DNA from: JAGTVG01 sp964543195
Lineage (GTDB): Bacteria; Bacteroidota; Bacteroidia; Cytophagales; Cyclobacteriaceae
DNA length: 64,000 nucleotides
Direction of reading: 5' to 3'
NCBI GenBank assembly: GCA_964543195.1
Contig: CAZIXF010000006.1
Location: 53,296 to 117,295, forward strand
Below the pieces are notes generated by a model. The model was not told the origin of the DNA. It made no database searches and was given only the letters and a program-made list of their open reading frames with translations. Shown in pieces: positions 45,130 through 52,786 of the stretch. Numbering within the stretch: the first letter of the stretch is position 1; each line of letters starts with the position of its first letter. Both the position numbers and the translations under genes were made by a program.

Positions 45130-46194
45130 TTAATTAATCTCCTTTATAGAAACCTGTACTCCGGGCCTGATCTGAAGTATACCTGTGGTGATCACCGTAT
45201 CCGAGGGTTCTATCCCGGAGACAACCTGAACCTTATTTTCCGTACGAATACCGATATTTACATTACGCTGCGCTACCTTACCTCCATTATACACGAAAAT
45301 CTTATGCCCGTTCAATTCCGGTATCACGGCTTCTGAAGGCACCATAAGTGCATCAGGAATTACATTAAGGGTATATTGAATTTTAGCAAACTGCCCCGGC
45401 AGCATCAGATCATCCGGATTTGGGCTCAATGCCCGGATCTGCAGCGTCCTTGTAGCCGGATCTATACGGGGTTCGGTAGCATATACAATGCCATCGAAAA
45501 TCCTGCTCACTCCTTCGATCGTAAAACTGATAGAATCTCCCTCATTGACTTGGAGGCTGTATCTTTCCGGTATACCAAATTCAATCTTTACCGGATTTAT
45601 GTTATACAGATTACAGATCAGATCGGGTGGGGAAATATAACTTCCTTCACTGACCTGCCTTAATCCCACAATTCCGCTGAAAGATGCCCGGATATGGTGC
45701 TTGTCCAACCTTGCCTCCCTTTCCTTGATCTCAGCCAGGATGGTGTTCAACGTAGTCAACGCAATATCATATTCTTCCCTGCTAATGGCTTCCCTTTCCA
45801 ACAACTGCCGCTGACGGTATTCATTATCCTCATTAAGCTTCTGCTGATATTTTAACCGTTCAATCTGGGCAGCGATCTCATCATCATTTATGGATACAAG
45901 AAGATCACCTTTTTTTACATGCTGACCCTCCCTGAAATATATTCCTTCAATTTTACCTGAAATTTCACTGATTACCCTTATGGATTCATTGGGTAATATG
46001 GAACCGGTAATGCGGATAATATTTTCAATTTTTTCCGGCTCGATTATATCAACATGGACAGGTATTTCAGATACACCCCTTGATTGCTCCTGTGGGAGCT
46101 CTTCACTTCCCAAATCAATTTTAGGAAAAATTATGATCCCGCCTGCTACCAGGACTATTACAATGATCAGAACTCCCTTTACAATATTGTTCAT
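45130..46194 (-). CDS. efflux RND periplasmic adaptor subunit
   Basis: Membrane-fusion protein that links the RND pump to TolC. A single N-terminal membrane anchor (VKGVLIIVIVLVAGGIIIF) is followed by a split lipoyl domain (GKIEGIYFREGQHVKKGDLLVSI and later HHIRASFSGIVGLRQVSEGSYI), an alpha-hairpin between them (residues about 115-165) and a beta-barrel domain with ATRTLQIRALSPN. At 354 residues it has the normal length. First gene of the adaptor-pump-channel operon. Confidence 0.95.
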   Translation of the reverse strand: MNNIVKGVLIIVIVLVAGGIIIFPKIDLGSEELPQEQSRGVSEIPVHVDIIEPEKIENIIRITGSILPNESIRVISEISGKIEGIYFREGQHVKKGDLLVSINDDEIAAQIERLKYQQKLNEDNEYRQRQLLEREAISREEYDIALTTLNTILAEIKEREARLDKHHIRASFSGIVGLRQVSEGSYISPPDLICNLYNINPVKIEFGIPERYSLQVNEGDSISFTIEGVSRIFDGIVYATEPRIDPATRTLQIRALSPNPDDLMLPGQFAKIQYTLNVIPDALMVPSEAVIPELNGHKIFVYNGGKVAQRNVNIGIRTENKVQVVSGIEPSDTVITTGILQIRPGVQVSIKEIN

Positions 46195-46339
46195 CCTTAA
46201 TTAACGGTTCGATCTTTTCTCTTTTATCGCACGATCTGAAATAATCCGTAAATCTCAGAAAGTTTTTTGTACTTAAAAAACAGATTTATTAATAATTAGT
46301 AAATCTCAGGGATAATTCTGATGAGATTCTGAATTGGAT

Positions 46340-46498
46340 TTACTTCAGTTTCTCTTTCAGACTGAAAAGCACAAAGGCTATAACAAAAAACCCCAGACCG
46401 GTAATGGCCGGAGGTAATCCGTTGATCCGGTATCCGAGGTATAGCATAGCCACTCCAAGAATGATCAGGATTATGGCAGAAACGGATAGAAATCTCAT
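46340..46498 (-). CDS. small two-helix membrane protein (52 residues)
   Basis: An ATG at 46498 opens a 52-codon frame ending TAA at 46340. The translation has two hydrophobic segments, LSVSAIILIILGVAMLYLG (about 4-22) and PAITGLGFFVIAFVLFSL (about 30-47), split by a short RINGLP turn and followed by the basic tail KEKLK. It lies on the same strand between the RND operon and the molybdopterin genes. Composition and length look like a genuine small membrane protein, but no family or function is recognised. Confidence 0.6.
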   Translation of the reverse strand: MRFLSVSAIILIILGVAMLYLGYRINGLPPAITGLGFFVIAFVLFSLKEKLK

Positions 46499-46521
46499 TA
46501 CTTTACAACGTTTATGTTTAT

Positions 46522-46965
46522 CTAATTATTCTTCTTCCATTGATAATTTTCCCCCTCCATAATCTCCCTTCCCCAAATTGGCAGTTCTTTTTTTACCCTG
46601 TCCACTAATTCTTCACAGGCTGCAATGGCTTCCTTCCGGTGGGATGAGGAAGTAAAGACAAAAAAGCATATTTCTCCTTTTTTTACCGTTCCCAGGCTAT
46701 GATATACATGTATGCAGGAAAGCGGATACCTGGAAAATACATCTTCCCTGATCTCCTGCATCTTCTGAAGCGCCATTTCCTGATAGCTGCTGTACTCAAT
46801 TGCCGTTACCTTCTTATCCCCAAGGATATCCCCACGTATCTGCCCCAGAAAAATACTATGAGCACCGATGCCGGTTTTTGTCTTATGTTGTTCAATACTC
46901 CGCGCGATCAGATCATATGGGACCGGCCCGTCCATAAAAATATTCCTAATTTTTTTATCTTTCAT
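46522..46965 (-). CDS. moaE: molybdopterin synthase catalytic subunit MoaE
   Basis: Large subunit of molybdopterin synthase, which adds two sulfurs to precursor Z (cPMP) with thiocarboxylated MoaD. GAHSIFLGQIRGD, VTAIEYSSYQEMA, IHVYHSLGTVKKGE and LPIWGREIMEG are the family blocks, including the basic residues of the active site. The ATG at 46965 is used; it overlaps the end of moeB by 11 bp. An upstream GTG start would add 11 residues of unlikely sequence. Last gene of the cluster moaA-moaD-moeB-moaE, cytoplasmic. Confidence 0.95.
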   Translation of the reverse strand: MKDKKIRNIFMDGPVPYDLIARSIEQHKTKTGIGAHSIFLGQIRGDILGDKKVTAIEYSSYQEMALQKMQEIREDVFSRYPLSCIHVYHSLGTVKKGEICFFVFTSSSHRKEAIAACEELVDRVKKELPIWGREIMEGENYQWKKNN

Positions 46966-48088
46966 TTCTCCTGCTTTCTGCCCATTGTTTAAGCCCACCC
47001 TTCAAGCTGTATATTTCCCTTGAGCCATCAAACATATCATTCAGTATCTTTACTCCTGACAAGCTACGCTGACCCGTTTGACATACAAGTACCATTTTAT
47101 GATGTGTTAGTTTTTTTGTAGCAGATTTAAGGTCGGCAAGTGGAATTCGTAAATGGGGTGTCCAGTCAATCCTGGGGGCCTCATCGGGATCTCTCACATC
47201 TACGATGGATAAACTTCCTTCTTCAATAAATTTTTCGAGGGTCCTGTAGTCAATTTCATATTCGGTCTGTATGCCACTGGAACACAACCAATTATAATCG
47301 GTATTCATGTAAGCCTTCTGATCCCTGGGAATCAGAAAGGGAATTTCTTCCCTTAAGGATATTTCAAATTCATGCATCCTGTTTGTGAGTGCATTGTAAT
47401 TTAAAAGTTTGTTGATCAAGGGTTGTCCGATACCTGATATCAATTTGAGAGCCTCATTAGCCTGCATCGATCCGATAATTCCCGGCAATATACCCATCAC
47501 GCCGGCTTCTTCACAACTGGGAATATCACCTTCCTTTGGCATCCCGGGAAAAAGATCACGGTAATTGGCTGTCCTTTTCTGGTGATTGCCGGAGACCGCA
47601 TTAAACACGGCCAGGTGACCTTCAAATTTTGAAATAGCACCATAAATTACCGGTTTGTTCATCAATACACAGGCATCATTGATCATATACCGGGAAGAAA
47701 TATTATCCGTAGCGTCAACTATAACATCATAGTTCCGGAGAATATTGAAAGCGTTTTTGTTGGTAAATCTTTCCGGGTAGACGTCAATCCGGATATCCGG
47801 ATTCAGGCGGCTCAGGAATATTCCGGCTCTTTCAGCCTTTAAGGATCCCACATCATCTTCACTGTACAGGACCTGTCTGTGAAGATCAGACAGAGAGACT
47901 GTATCGTCATCCATTATTCCAATCCTGCCAATGCCTGCTCCGGCAAGATATTGCAACACGGGGCAACCCAGTCCACCTGCTCCGACTACCAGCACACCCG
48001 CATCAAGTAATTTCAGTTGAGCTTCCCGGCCGAATTCAGGCAGTTTGATCTGTCTTTCGTATCGATTATTGAATTTTTCCGAGATCAT
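46955..48088 (-). CDS. moeB: MoeB/ThiF-type adenylyltransferase with C-terminal rhodanese domain
   Basis: Activates the MoaD C-terminus by adenylation and, through the rhodanese domain, probably supplies sulfur for the thiocarboxylate. GVLVVGAGGLGCP (about 31-43) is the ATP-binding loop, DLHRQVLY and VDATDN are E1-family motifs. The rhodanese half (about 285-377) has SIVDVRDPDE and the active-site loop VCQTGQRS. The CxxC zinc pairs of Escherichia coli MoeB are absent; NYRDLFPG replaces the first one. Three bp separate it from moaD. The MoeB-rhodanese fusion resembles eukaryotic MOCS3/Uba4 in layout. Confidence 0.92.
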   Translation of the reverse strand: MISEKFNNRYERQIKLPEFGREAQLKLLDAGVLVVGAGGLGCPVLQYLAGAGIGRIGIMDDDTVSLSDLHRQVLYSEDDVGSLKAERAGIFLSRLNPDIRIDVYPERFTNKNAFNILRNYDVIVDATDNISSRYMINDACVLMNKPVIYGAISKFEGHLAVFNAVSGNHQKRTANYRDLFPGMPKEGDIPSCEEAGVMGILPGIIGSMQANEALKLISGIGQPLINKLLNYNALTNRMHEFEISLREEIPFLIPRDQKAYMNTDYNWLCSSGIQTEYEIDYRTLEKFIEEGSLSIVDVRDPDEAPRIDWTPHLRIPLADLKSATKKLTHHKMVLVCQTGQRSLSGVKILNDMFDGSREIYSLKGGLKQWAESRRNER

Positions 48089-48091
48089 ATC

Positions 48092-48325
48092 TTACCCCCC
48101 TGAAAATGGAGGCATAAAGGCAACCGTACTGTTTTGCTTAAGGGATGTGTTCCCTGACATTAATACTTTATCTACAGCAAAGGTATAATTCATATCCTTA
48201 AGTCCGGGATAGAGTTCCTGCATCCGGTCTATAAGGCGGTCGGTCTCATGGATATCATCCACAGTTAATTCGTTAACACCTGTTATGTCTACCAATTGAC
48301 CGAAAAAGATCACTTTCACGCTCAT
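48092..48325 (-). CDS. moaD: molybdopterin synthase sulfur carrier subunit MoaD
   Basis: Ubiquitin-fold sulfur carrier of 77 residues ending PPFSGG; the terminal Gly-Gly is adenylated by MoeB and thiocarboxylated. VKVIFFGQLVDITG and TVAFMPPFSGG match the family ends. The ATG at 48325 is used; a TTG two codons upstream is also open. It lies 3 bp before moeB and is followed by moaE, so both synthase subunits and the activating enzyme are cotranscribed. Confidence 0.95.
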   Translation of the reverse strand: MSVKVIFFGQLVDITGVNELTVDDIHETDRLIDRMQELYPGLKDMNYTFAVDKVLMSGNTSLKQNSTVAFMPPFSGG

Positions 48326-48432
48326 AAGCAAAAATTACATTTTTCGTAAATCTTTAATTTACTTACGATTTAAATCGGGCTTATCTGGCAAAAACCAACC
48401 GATACCTTGAATATCATAAATTCCGTCAGATC

Positions 48433-49413
48433 TTATCCACCGATAGAAATCATGCTTCTGTTTTTAATCTCTTCAGTATTAATTCTCCTGTATCCCTCTG
48501 GCAACTGCCCTCCGAGGGTTCTCTTTTTATTGCCTATCGCCTGATGAATTAATGGTATAACATCATGTCCATTTCTCAGTGCACCCAGCAAATCGAACTC
48601 ATCTCCCGAGAAGAGACAATTTTTCATTTTTCCATCCGCAGTTAACCGCATGCGGTTACACGTACTGCAAAACGGAGCACTCATGGTGCTTATCACCGCA
48701 AAGGTACCGGTGTGATTGACCACCTGATATTTTTTTGATGTATCATGCACATCATTCTGCAATGGATGGTAAGAATACTGCTTTTCAATCAACTGCAATA
48801 TTTCATTCCAGGTGAAAACCTGATTCGATGACCATTTATTACCACTAAAAGGCATAAATTCGATAAAGCGGACATGAACAGGCCTGTCTTTAGTCCACTC
48901 TACAAAATGCGGGATCTCCATTTCGTTCAATCCTTTCATAACCACCATATTAATTTTCACATGCACCCCCATTTCCATTAGATGATCGATGTTTTTATAT
49001 ACCCTGTTGAAATGATCTCTGCGGGTCATAAAAATAAATTTTGATGGCTGAAGGGTATCGAGACTAACATTTACCGAATCGATTCCCGATCGTTTCAACA
49101 CATTGAAATATTCGTTTATGCGGGTACCGTTCGTGGTCAGTGTTAGCTCAACGGGTAAATCGGAAAGGGCAAGCATAATATCTGCCGCATCCTTTCTCAC
49201 CAACGGCTCACCCCCTGTCAGTCTGATCTTTTTCACTCCAAGGCTAACAAACTTCCGGGCAAGGGACATGATCTCATCGGCCTGCATCAGCTTTTCTGAA
49301 GGAGAAAAAGTATAATCTTCCTCAGGCATGCAATAGAAACATCGCAGATCACATTTATCGGTCAGCGATACTCTAAGGTAGTCATGAACGCGGTTGAAGT
49401 TATCCTTGATCAT
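48433..49413 (-). CDS. moaA: GTP 3',8-cyclase MoaA
   Basis: Radical-SAM enzyme for the first step of molybdenum cofactor synthesis. The N-terminal cluster ligands are Cys 21, 25 and 28 in TDKCDLRCFYC; the C-terminal 4Fe-4S ligands lie in APFCSTCNRMRLTADG and KNC. KIRLTGGEPLVRKD is the SAM-binding GGEP segment. The protein ends SMISIGG, with the C-terminal Gly-Gly needed for MoaA activity. Length 326 residues is standard. It heads the cluster; moaC, moeA and mobA are not in this window. Confidence 0.97.
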   Translation of the reverse strand: MIKDNFNRVHDYLRVSLTDKCDLRCFYCMPEEDYTFSPSEKLMQADEIMSLARKFVSLGVKKIRLTGGEPLVRKDAADIMLALSDLPVELTLTTNGTRINEYFNVLKRSGIDSVNVSLDTLQPSKFIFMTRRDHFNRVYKNIDHLMEMGVHVKINMVVMKGLNEMEIPHFVEWTKDRPVHVRFIEFMPFSGNKWSSNQVFTWNEILQLIEKQYSYHPLQNDVHDTSKKYQVVNHTGTFAVISTMSAPFCSTCNRMRLTADGKMKNCLFSGDEFDLLGALRNGHDVIPLIHQAIGNKKRTLGGQLPEGYRRINTEEIKNRSMISIGG

Positions 49414-49768
49414 AAAGAAACAATAGAACTGTAAAACTAATAAAATTTATCCGTTTTTACGAAGTGAATTTTACATCCTGCTTAACCGTCTGCGGGGATC
49501 AGTAAAAAAATTATGGCCCGTTTCGGATGGGTTACCGATCAGGCTCATAAATGACGAACTGGCATATTTTTGATAATATACAATTATTACACCGACATAT
49601 ATATTCCTTAAAAAAGATAGGTGGACATATGTGATTTGAATTTTTGCTTAATTTTTACATAATAATTTATTAACAACCGCATTTTAATTAAATTCGAGGC
49701 GTATATAATTTAATACTCATAGTATGACTTCAAGTCATACTATGAGTTAATAATATATATCTATATTC
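49414..49768. other. divergent intergenic region with a long palindrome
   Basis: Region between the divergent moaA gene and the DUF4956 cassette. It is AT-rich, with no supported frame. The palindrome at 49715-49747 is the only clear element; no molybdenum-cofactor riboswitch structure was recognised by eye. Confidence 0.5.
49715..49747. promoter_or_regulatory. perfect 33-bp palindrome upstream of the DUF4956 cassette
   Basis: Arms ACTCATAGTATGACTT (49715-49730) and AAGTCATACTATGAGT (49732-49747) are exact reverse complements around a single C. It ends 21 bp before the ATG at 49769. In DNA it could be the operator of a dimeric regulator; in RNA its near-zero loop makes a stable extended hairpin in the leader unlikely to form cleanly but possible. 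No T-run follows. Confidence 0.85.
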
Positions 49769-50443
49769 ATGGAACCATTTTTTTCTGAGCGATCCTATTA
49801 CGAATTTCCTTCGATAGAGGCTGCGATTTTTGCTTTATTATTATCCTTTTTTCTGGCTACGGTAATAGCGCTGACTTACCGCTATACATTCAGAGGCCTG
49901 AACTATTCGAAAGACCTCTTTCAGGCAATCGTGTTGATCTCTATCATAGCCGCTATGATCATGATGGCCATTGGTGACAGCCTTGCAAGAGGATTGGGTA
50001 TATTGGGAGCGCTGGCCATCATCCGGTTCAGGTTCAGGTTCACCAATCCAAAAAATATCATTTACATTTTTGCTTCGCTTGCCGTCGGAATATCATCGGG
50101 TGTACATGGCTTTTCCATAGCAATCGCCGGAACAGGGGTATTTACCTTCATATCCTTCATTTTGTATCTTTCGCCATTTGGCAAGGCTGATTTTTATGAT
50201 GTAAATCTTTCCTTTGTCATTTCTGAAAAAGAAAGTATCAGTGTTATAGAGGAGCTTTTGGGGAAGTTCTGTAATGCTTTCAGGCTTATGGATATACGGG
50301 AAATCAGGGGTGCCGAGAAATATGAATACCGGGTCAATATCAAAAAAAATGTGGACCGGAAAGAATTTTTCAGGATCTTGAATTCAAAAGATTATATTAC
50401 CGATGTACGGATAAACAACCGGGGTACGGTAGACCGGGTTTGA
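49769..50443 (+). CDS. DUF4956 membrane protein
   Basis: A 224-residue inner-membrane protein with about four hydrophobic segments: 17-36, 51-69, 72-86 and 97-135. GILGALAIIRFRFRFTNPKN (77-96) and IFASLAVGISSG are the conserved DUF4956 core. From about 143 a soluble alpha/beta domain (DVNLSFVISEKESISVIEELL, EYRVNIKKN) follows, of ferredoxin-like appearance. From memory, family members are often next to VTC-type polyphosphate polymerase or CotH genes; here instead it heads a cassette with a membrane-fusion and a TolC-like protein, starting 1 bp before the next gene. Function unknown. Confidence 0.85.
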   Translation: MEPFFSERSYYEFPSIEAAIFALLLSFFLATVIALTYRYTFRGLNYSKDLFQAIVLISIIAAMIMMAIGDSLARGLGILGALAIIRFRFRFTNPKNIIYIFASLAVGISSGVHGFSIAIAGTGVFTFISFILYLSPFGKADFYDVNLSFVISEKESISVIEELLGKFCNAFRLMDIREIRGAEKYEYRVNIKKNVDRKEFFRILNSKDYITDVRINNRGTVDRV

Positions 50444-50444
50444 T

Positions 50445-51458
50445 ATGAACAGGTTTAATATATTTATATTGGCATGGATTTTTACAGGATTCTTTCTCCT
50501 GATGATTTCCTTTTTTTATATCAGGCAGTCCGATGCCATTGTAGCCCAGGTTGAACCTCAAAAAATTGCGGTCAGTTTTGAAAAACCGGTAAAAATCAAG
50601 GCAGTTCATATTATGCCGGGAGAAGATGTGAAGCAGGGAGAATTACTAATCGAACTTGAAAGACCTGATCTGCTCTATGACATAGATAAAGTAAATAATG
50701 AATTGAATTCTACGCTCCAGGAAAAAAAGATGGTAGTGGACAACATCAATGCAGAGATACGTCAGCTTCAACTGGAAAAAAAATCCGAAATATCCGATAT
50801 CGAAGATCAAATACTTCAATTAAAAAAACAACAATCACAGAATCAAAACCTGATCTCAACTTTTCAAGCCCCCTTTCAATCCGGAACGGATTCTGCCTCA
50901 TCAGAAAAAGGTATAATCCAGCTCAGGATAGACGCATTGGATAATGAAAAGCAGCAAACCATAGCAATATATAATCAACGGATAAACCAGCTTCTTGAAA
51001 GAAAATCCACAGAAACGAAAATCTATGAGCTGAGGATCGCACAACTTGAACAGGAGCTAGCGTTATTGAACCAGGAAAAGACCATACTGAAAAATTATTC
51101 TCCCATAAACGGTACCATTGGAGATGTGATGGCTCAGGCAGGTGAGCTGAAATCCCCGTTTGAGACAATTTTATCGATCTATGAGCAGTATCCAAGGATC
51201 ATAAAAGCCTATATGAATGAAGAAAACAAATACAATTTACGGGTAGGGGATTCCGTGCGTGTTGAGTCGAGCAACAGGAATTACAACATTACCGGGAAGG
51301 TTGTAGAAATAGGCTCCCGTATAGTAAGTTATCCCAACCGGCTTCTGATTGATCAACAGGTTAACATGTGGGGTCAGGAGATCTTTATTGAGATACCCGA
51401 AAACAATGAATTTTTAAATGGTGAGAAAGTTTTTGTCAGAAGGAAAAGTACCGGATGA
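50445..51458 (+). CDS. HlyD/membrane-fusion-like protein
   Basis: A 337-residue single-pass protein: anchor at 5-26 (FNIFILAWIFTGFFLLMISF), half lipoyl motif VKIKAVHIMPGEDVKQGELLIEL at about 51-73, a long coiled coil (about 75-225, QQQTIAIYNQRINQLLERK type heptads), the returning lipoyl half NYSPINGTIGDVMAQAGEL and a beta-barrel tail. This is the architecture of membrane-fusion adaptors that connect an inner-membrane partner to an outer-membrane channel. Its start is 1 bp after the DUF4956 stop and its end overlaps the next start by ATGA, so all three are coupled. No ABC or RND pump is present. Confidence 0.85.
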   Translation: MNRFNIFILAWIFTGFFLLMISFFYIRQSDAIVAQVEPQKIAVSFEKPVKIKAVHIMPGEDVKQGELLIELERPDLLYDIDKVNNELNSTLQEKKMVVDNINAEIRQLQLEKKSEISDIEDQILQLKKQQSQNQNLISTFQAPFQSGTDSASSEKGIIQLRIDALDNEKQQTIAIYNQRINQLLERKSTETKIYELRIAQLEQELALLNQEKTILKNYSPINGTIGDVMAQAGELKSPFETILSIYEQYPRIIKAYMNEENKYNLRVGDSVRVESSNRNYNITGKVVEIGSRIVSYPNRLLIDQQVNMWGQEIFIEIPENNEFLNGEKVFVRRKSTG

Positions 51459-52705
51459 AAGTTTATAACTATATAATCGTATTGATCATTCAGATAATGG
51501 TTGGGGCTGCTTCCAGAGCCCAGTTCTCGGTTGATCAGTTTCTGGCAGGTGCCAAATCAGATATATCCATGGTTAATTACCGGTGGAAATCTGATTTCCT
51601 CTCATCCAATCCATACCGTACTCCATGGATCCAGCGAACTGAATTAAGAACAAGGACCAATGATTTTAATTTTTCTCCGGATGAATACCGGTTTCGCTTA
51701 GGTCCCACCAACCCGTTTGAGATCGCAGCCAATAAAAAATACTACCAGGTTGAATTTGACTATATGTTATCCGAATACCAGGCGGGGCTCAACCGTGCTC
51801 TTGAAGAAAGATATCAACTGATCATTGACCTTCTTGAAATGTATGGCTTGAAAGATCTAAGGACAAATCAGTTATCTATACTTGAAAAGGAAATAAACTA
51901 TTATGTAACCATTGCCGGCAACCCGGAATTTTCTGTTGATGATTATATTGATGCTTTAGAAGATCAGATTGAAGTAAAAATGAAATTAAGTGCTATTCAG
52001 CACGACATTGATATAATAATAAAAAAGATCAGACATAAACATACCTTTGATGGCGATGTAGATCCGGGGGTATTTGATATCATTTCCGTGAAGGCCATAA
52101 AAAACCGCTTGCAGACGATCCATGATGTGGAGAATGAGAGAAAAAACGATCTGCTGGTGGATAATCTGCACCAGGAGCTTAAGGTGGAAGAACAACGCAT
52201 TCAGGTTGAAAAAGCTGAAAACCGTCGTAACATTGGTTTCATACAGGCTGAATTCGACCGGGACAGAGGCAATGAATTTGATGAACACCTGGGTTTTCAG
52301 TTGGGTGTTCGATTACCGCTGACCAACCCCGACAGGCCAGACCTCAATCGCAGAAGACTTCAGCTTATCGATGACCAGGCTGATGTACAGGAAAGGGAAT
52401 CTGAAATCACTGTACAACGGGATTTGATCAAACTTGAAATGGCCTTTTTACTGGATCAATATGATAACTTCACTGAGGAAGAACCTCGATCCAAAATACT
52501 GGAAATGTCGAAGGATATATACGACCATGATCCGGCGGACGTGATAAAATTAAACAAAACTGTGCTTCGTATCGATAGAATGATGCAGGAGGTAAAGTGG
52601 CAGATCTACCGTACCTATATCGATTATCTCTTTTACACCGGCCAACTTATTGAACCGCCTCTGAAAAACTACCTTTCCAGCAATGTCCGGGAAATAGAGG
52701 ACTAA
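51455..52705 (+). CDS. TolC-like coiled-coil outer-membrane protein
   Basis: A 416-residue exported protein (signal peptide ending ASRAQ) with several long heptad-bearing helices (about 85-170, 215-245, 295-340, 370-400). A beta-prone stretch around 245-275 including LGFQLGVRLPLTNP, followed by RRRLQLIDDQADVQE, resembles the strand-helix junction of TolC proteins. It is the third gene of the cassette, overlapping the membrane-fusion gene by 4 bp. I infer an outer-membrane channel or tether; homology to TolC is distant and should be treated as tentative. Confidence 0.65.
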   Translation: MKVYNYIIVLIIQIMVGAASRAQFSVDQFLAGAKSDISMVNYRWKSDFLSSNPYRTPWIQRTELRTRTNDFNFSPDEYRFRLGPTNPFEIAANKKYYQVEFDYMLSEYQAGLNRALEERYQLIIDLLEMYGLKDLRTNQLSILEKEINYYVTIAGNPEFSVDDYIDALEDQIEVKMKLSAIQHDIDIIIKKIRHKHTFDGDVDPGVFDIISVKAIKNRLQTIHDVENERKNDLLVDNLHQELKVEEQRIQVEKAENRRNIGFIQAEFDRDRGNEFDEHLGFQLGVRLPLTNPDRPDLNRRRLQLIDDQADVQERESEITVQRDLIKLEMAFLLDQYDNFTEEEPRSKILEMSKDIYDHDPADVIKLNKTVLRIDRMMQEVKWQIYRTYIDYLFYTGQLIEPPLKNYLSSNVREIED

Positions 52706-52786
52706 AATTCCAGATCATAAAACTCATTTCTCCCTTTCATAAATATTATCTTCCCTGTGACCGAATTCCGTAATGCATTCTTAATA

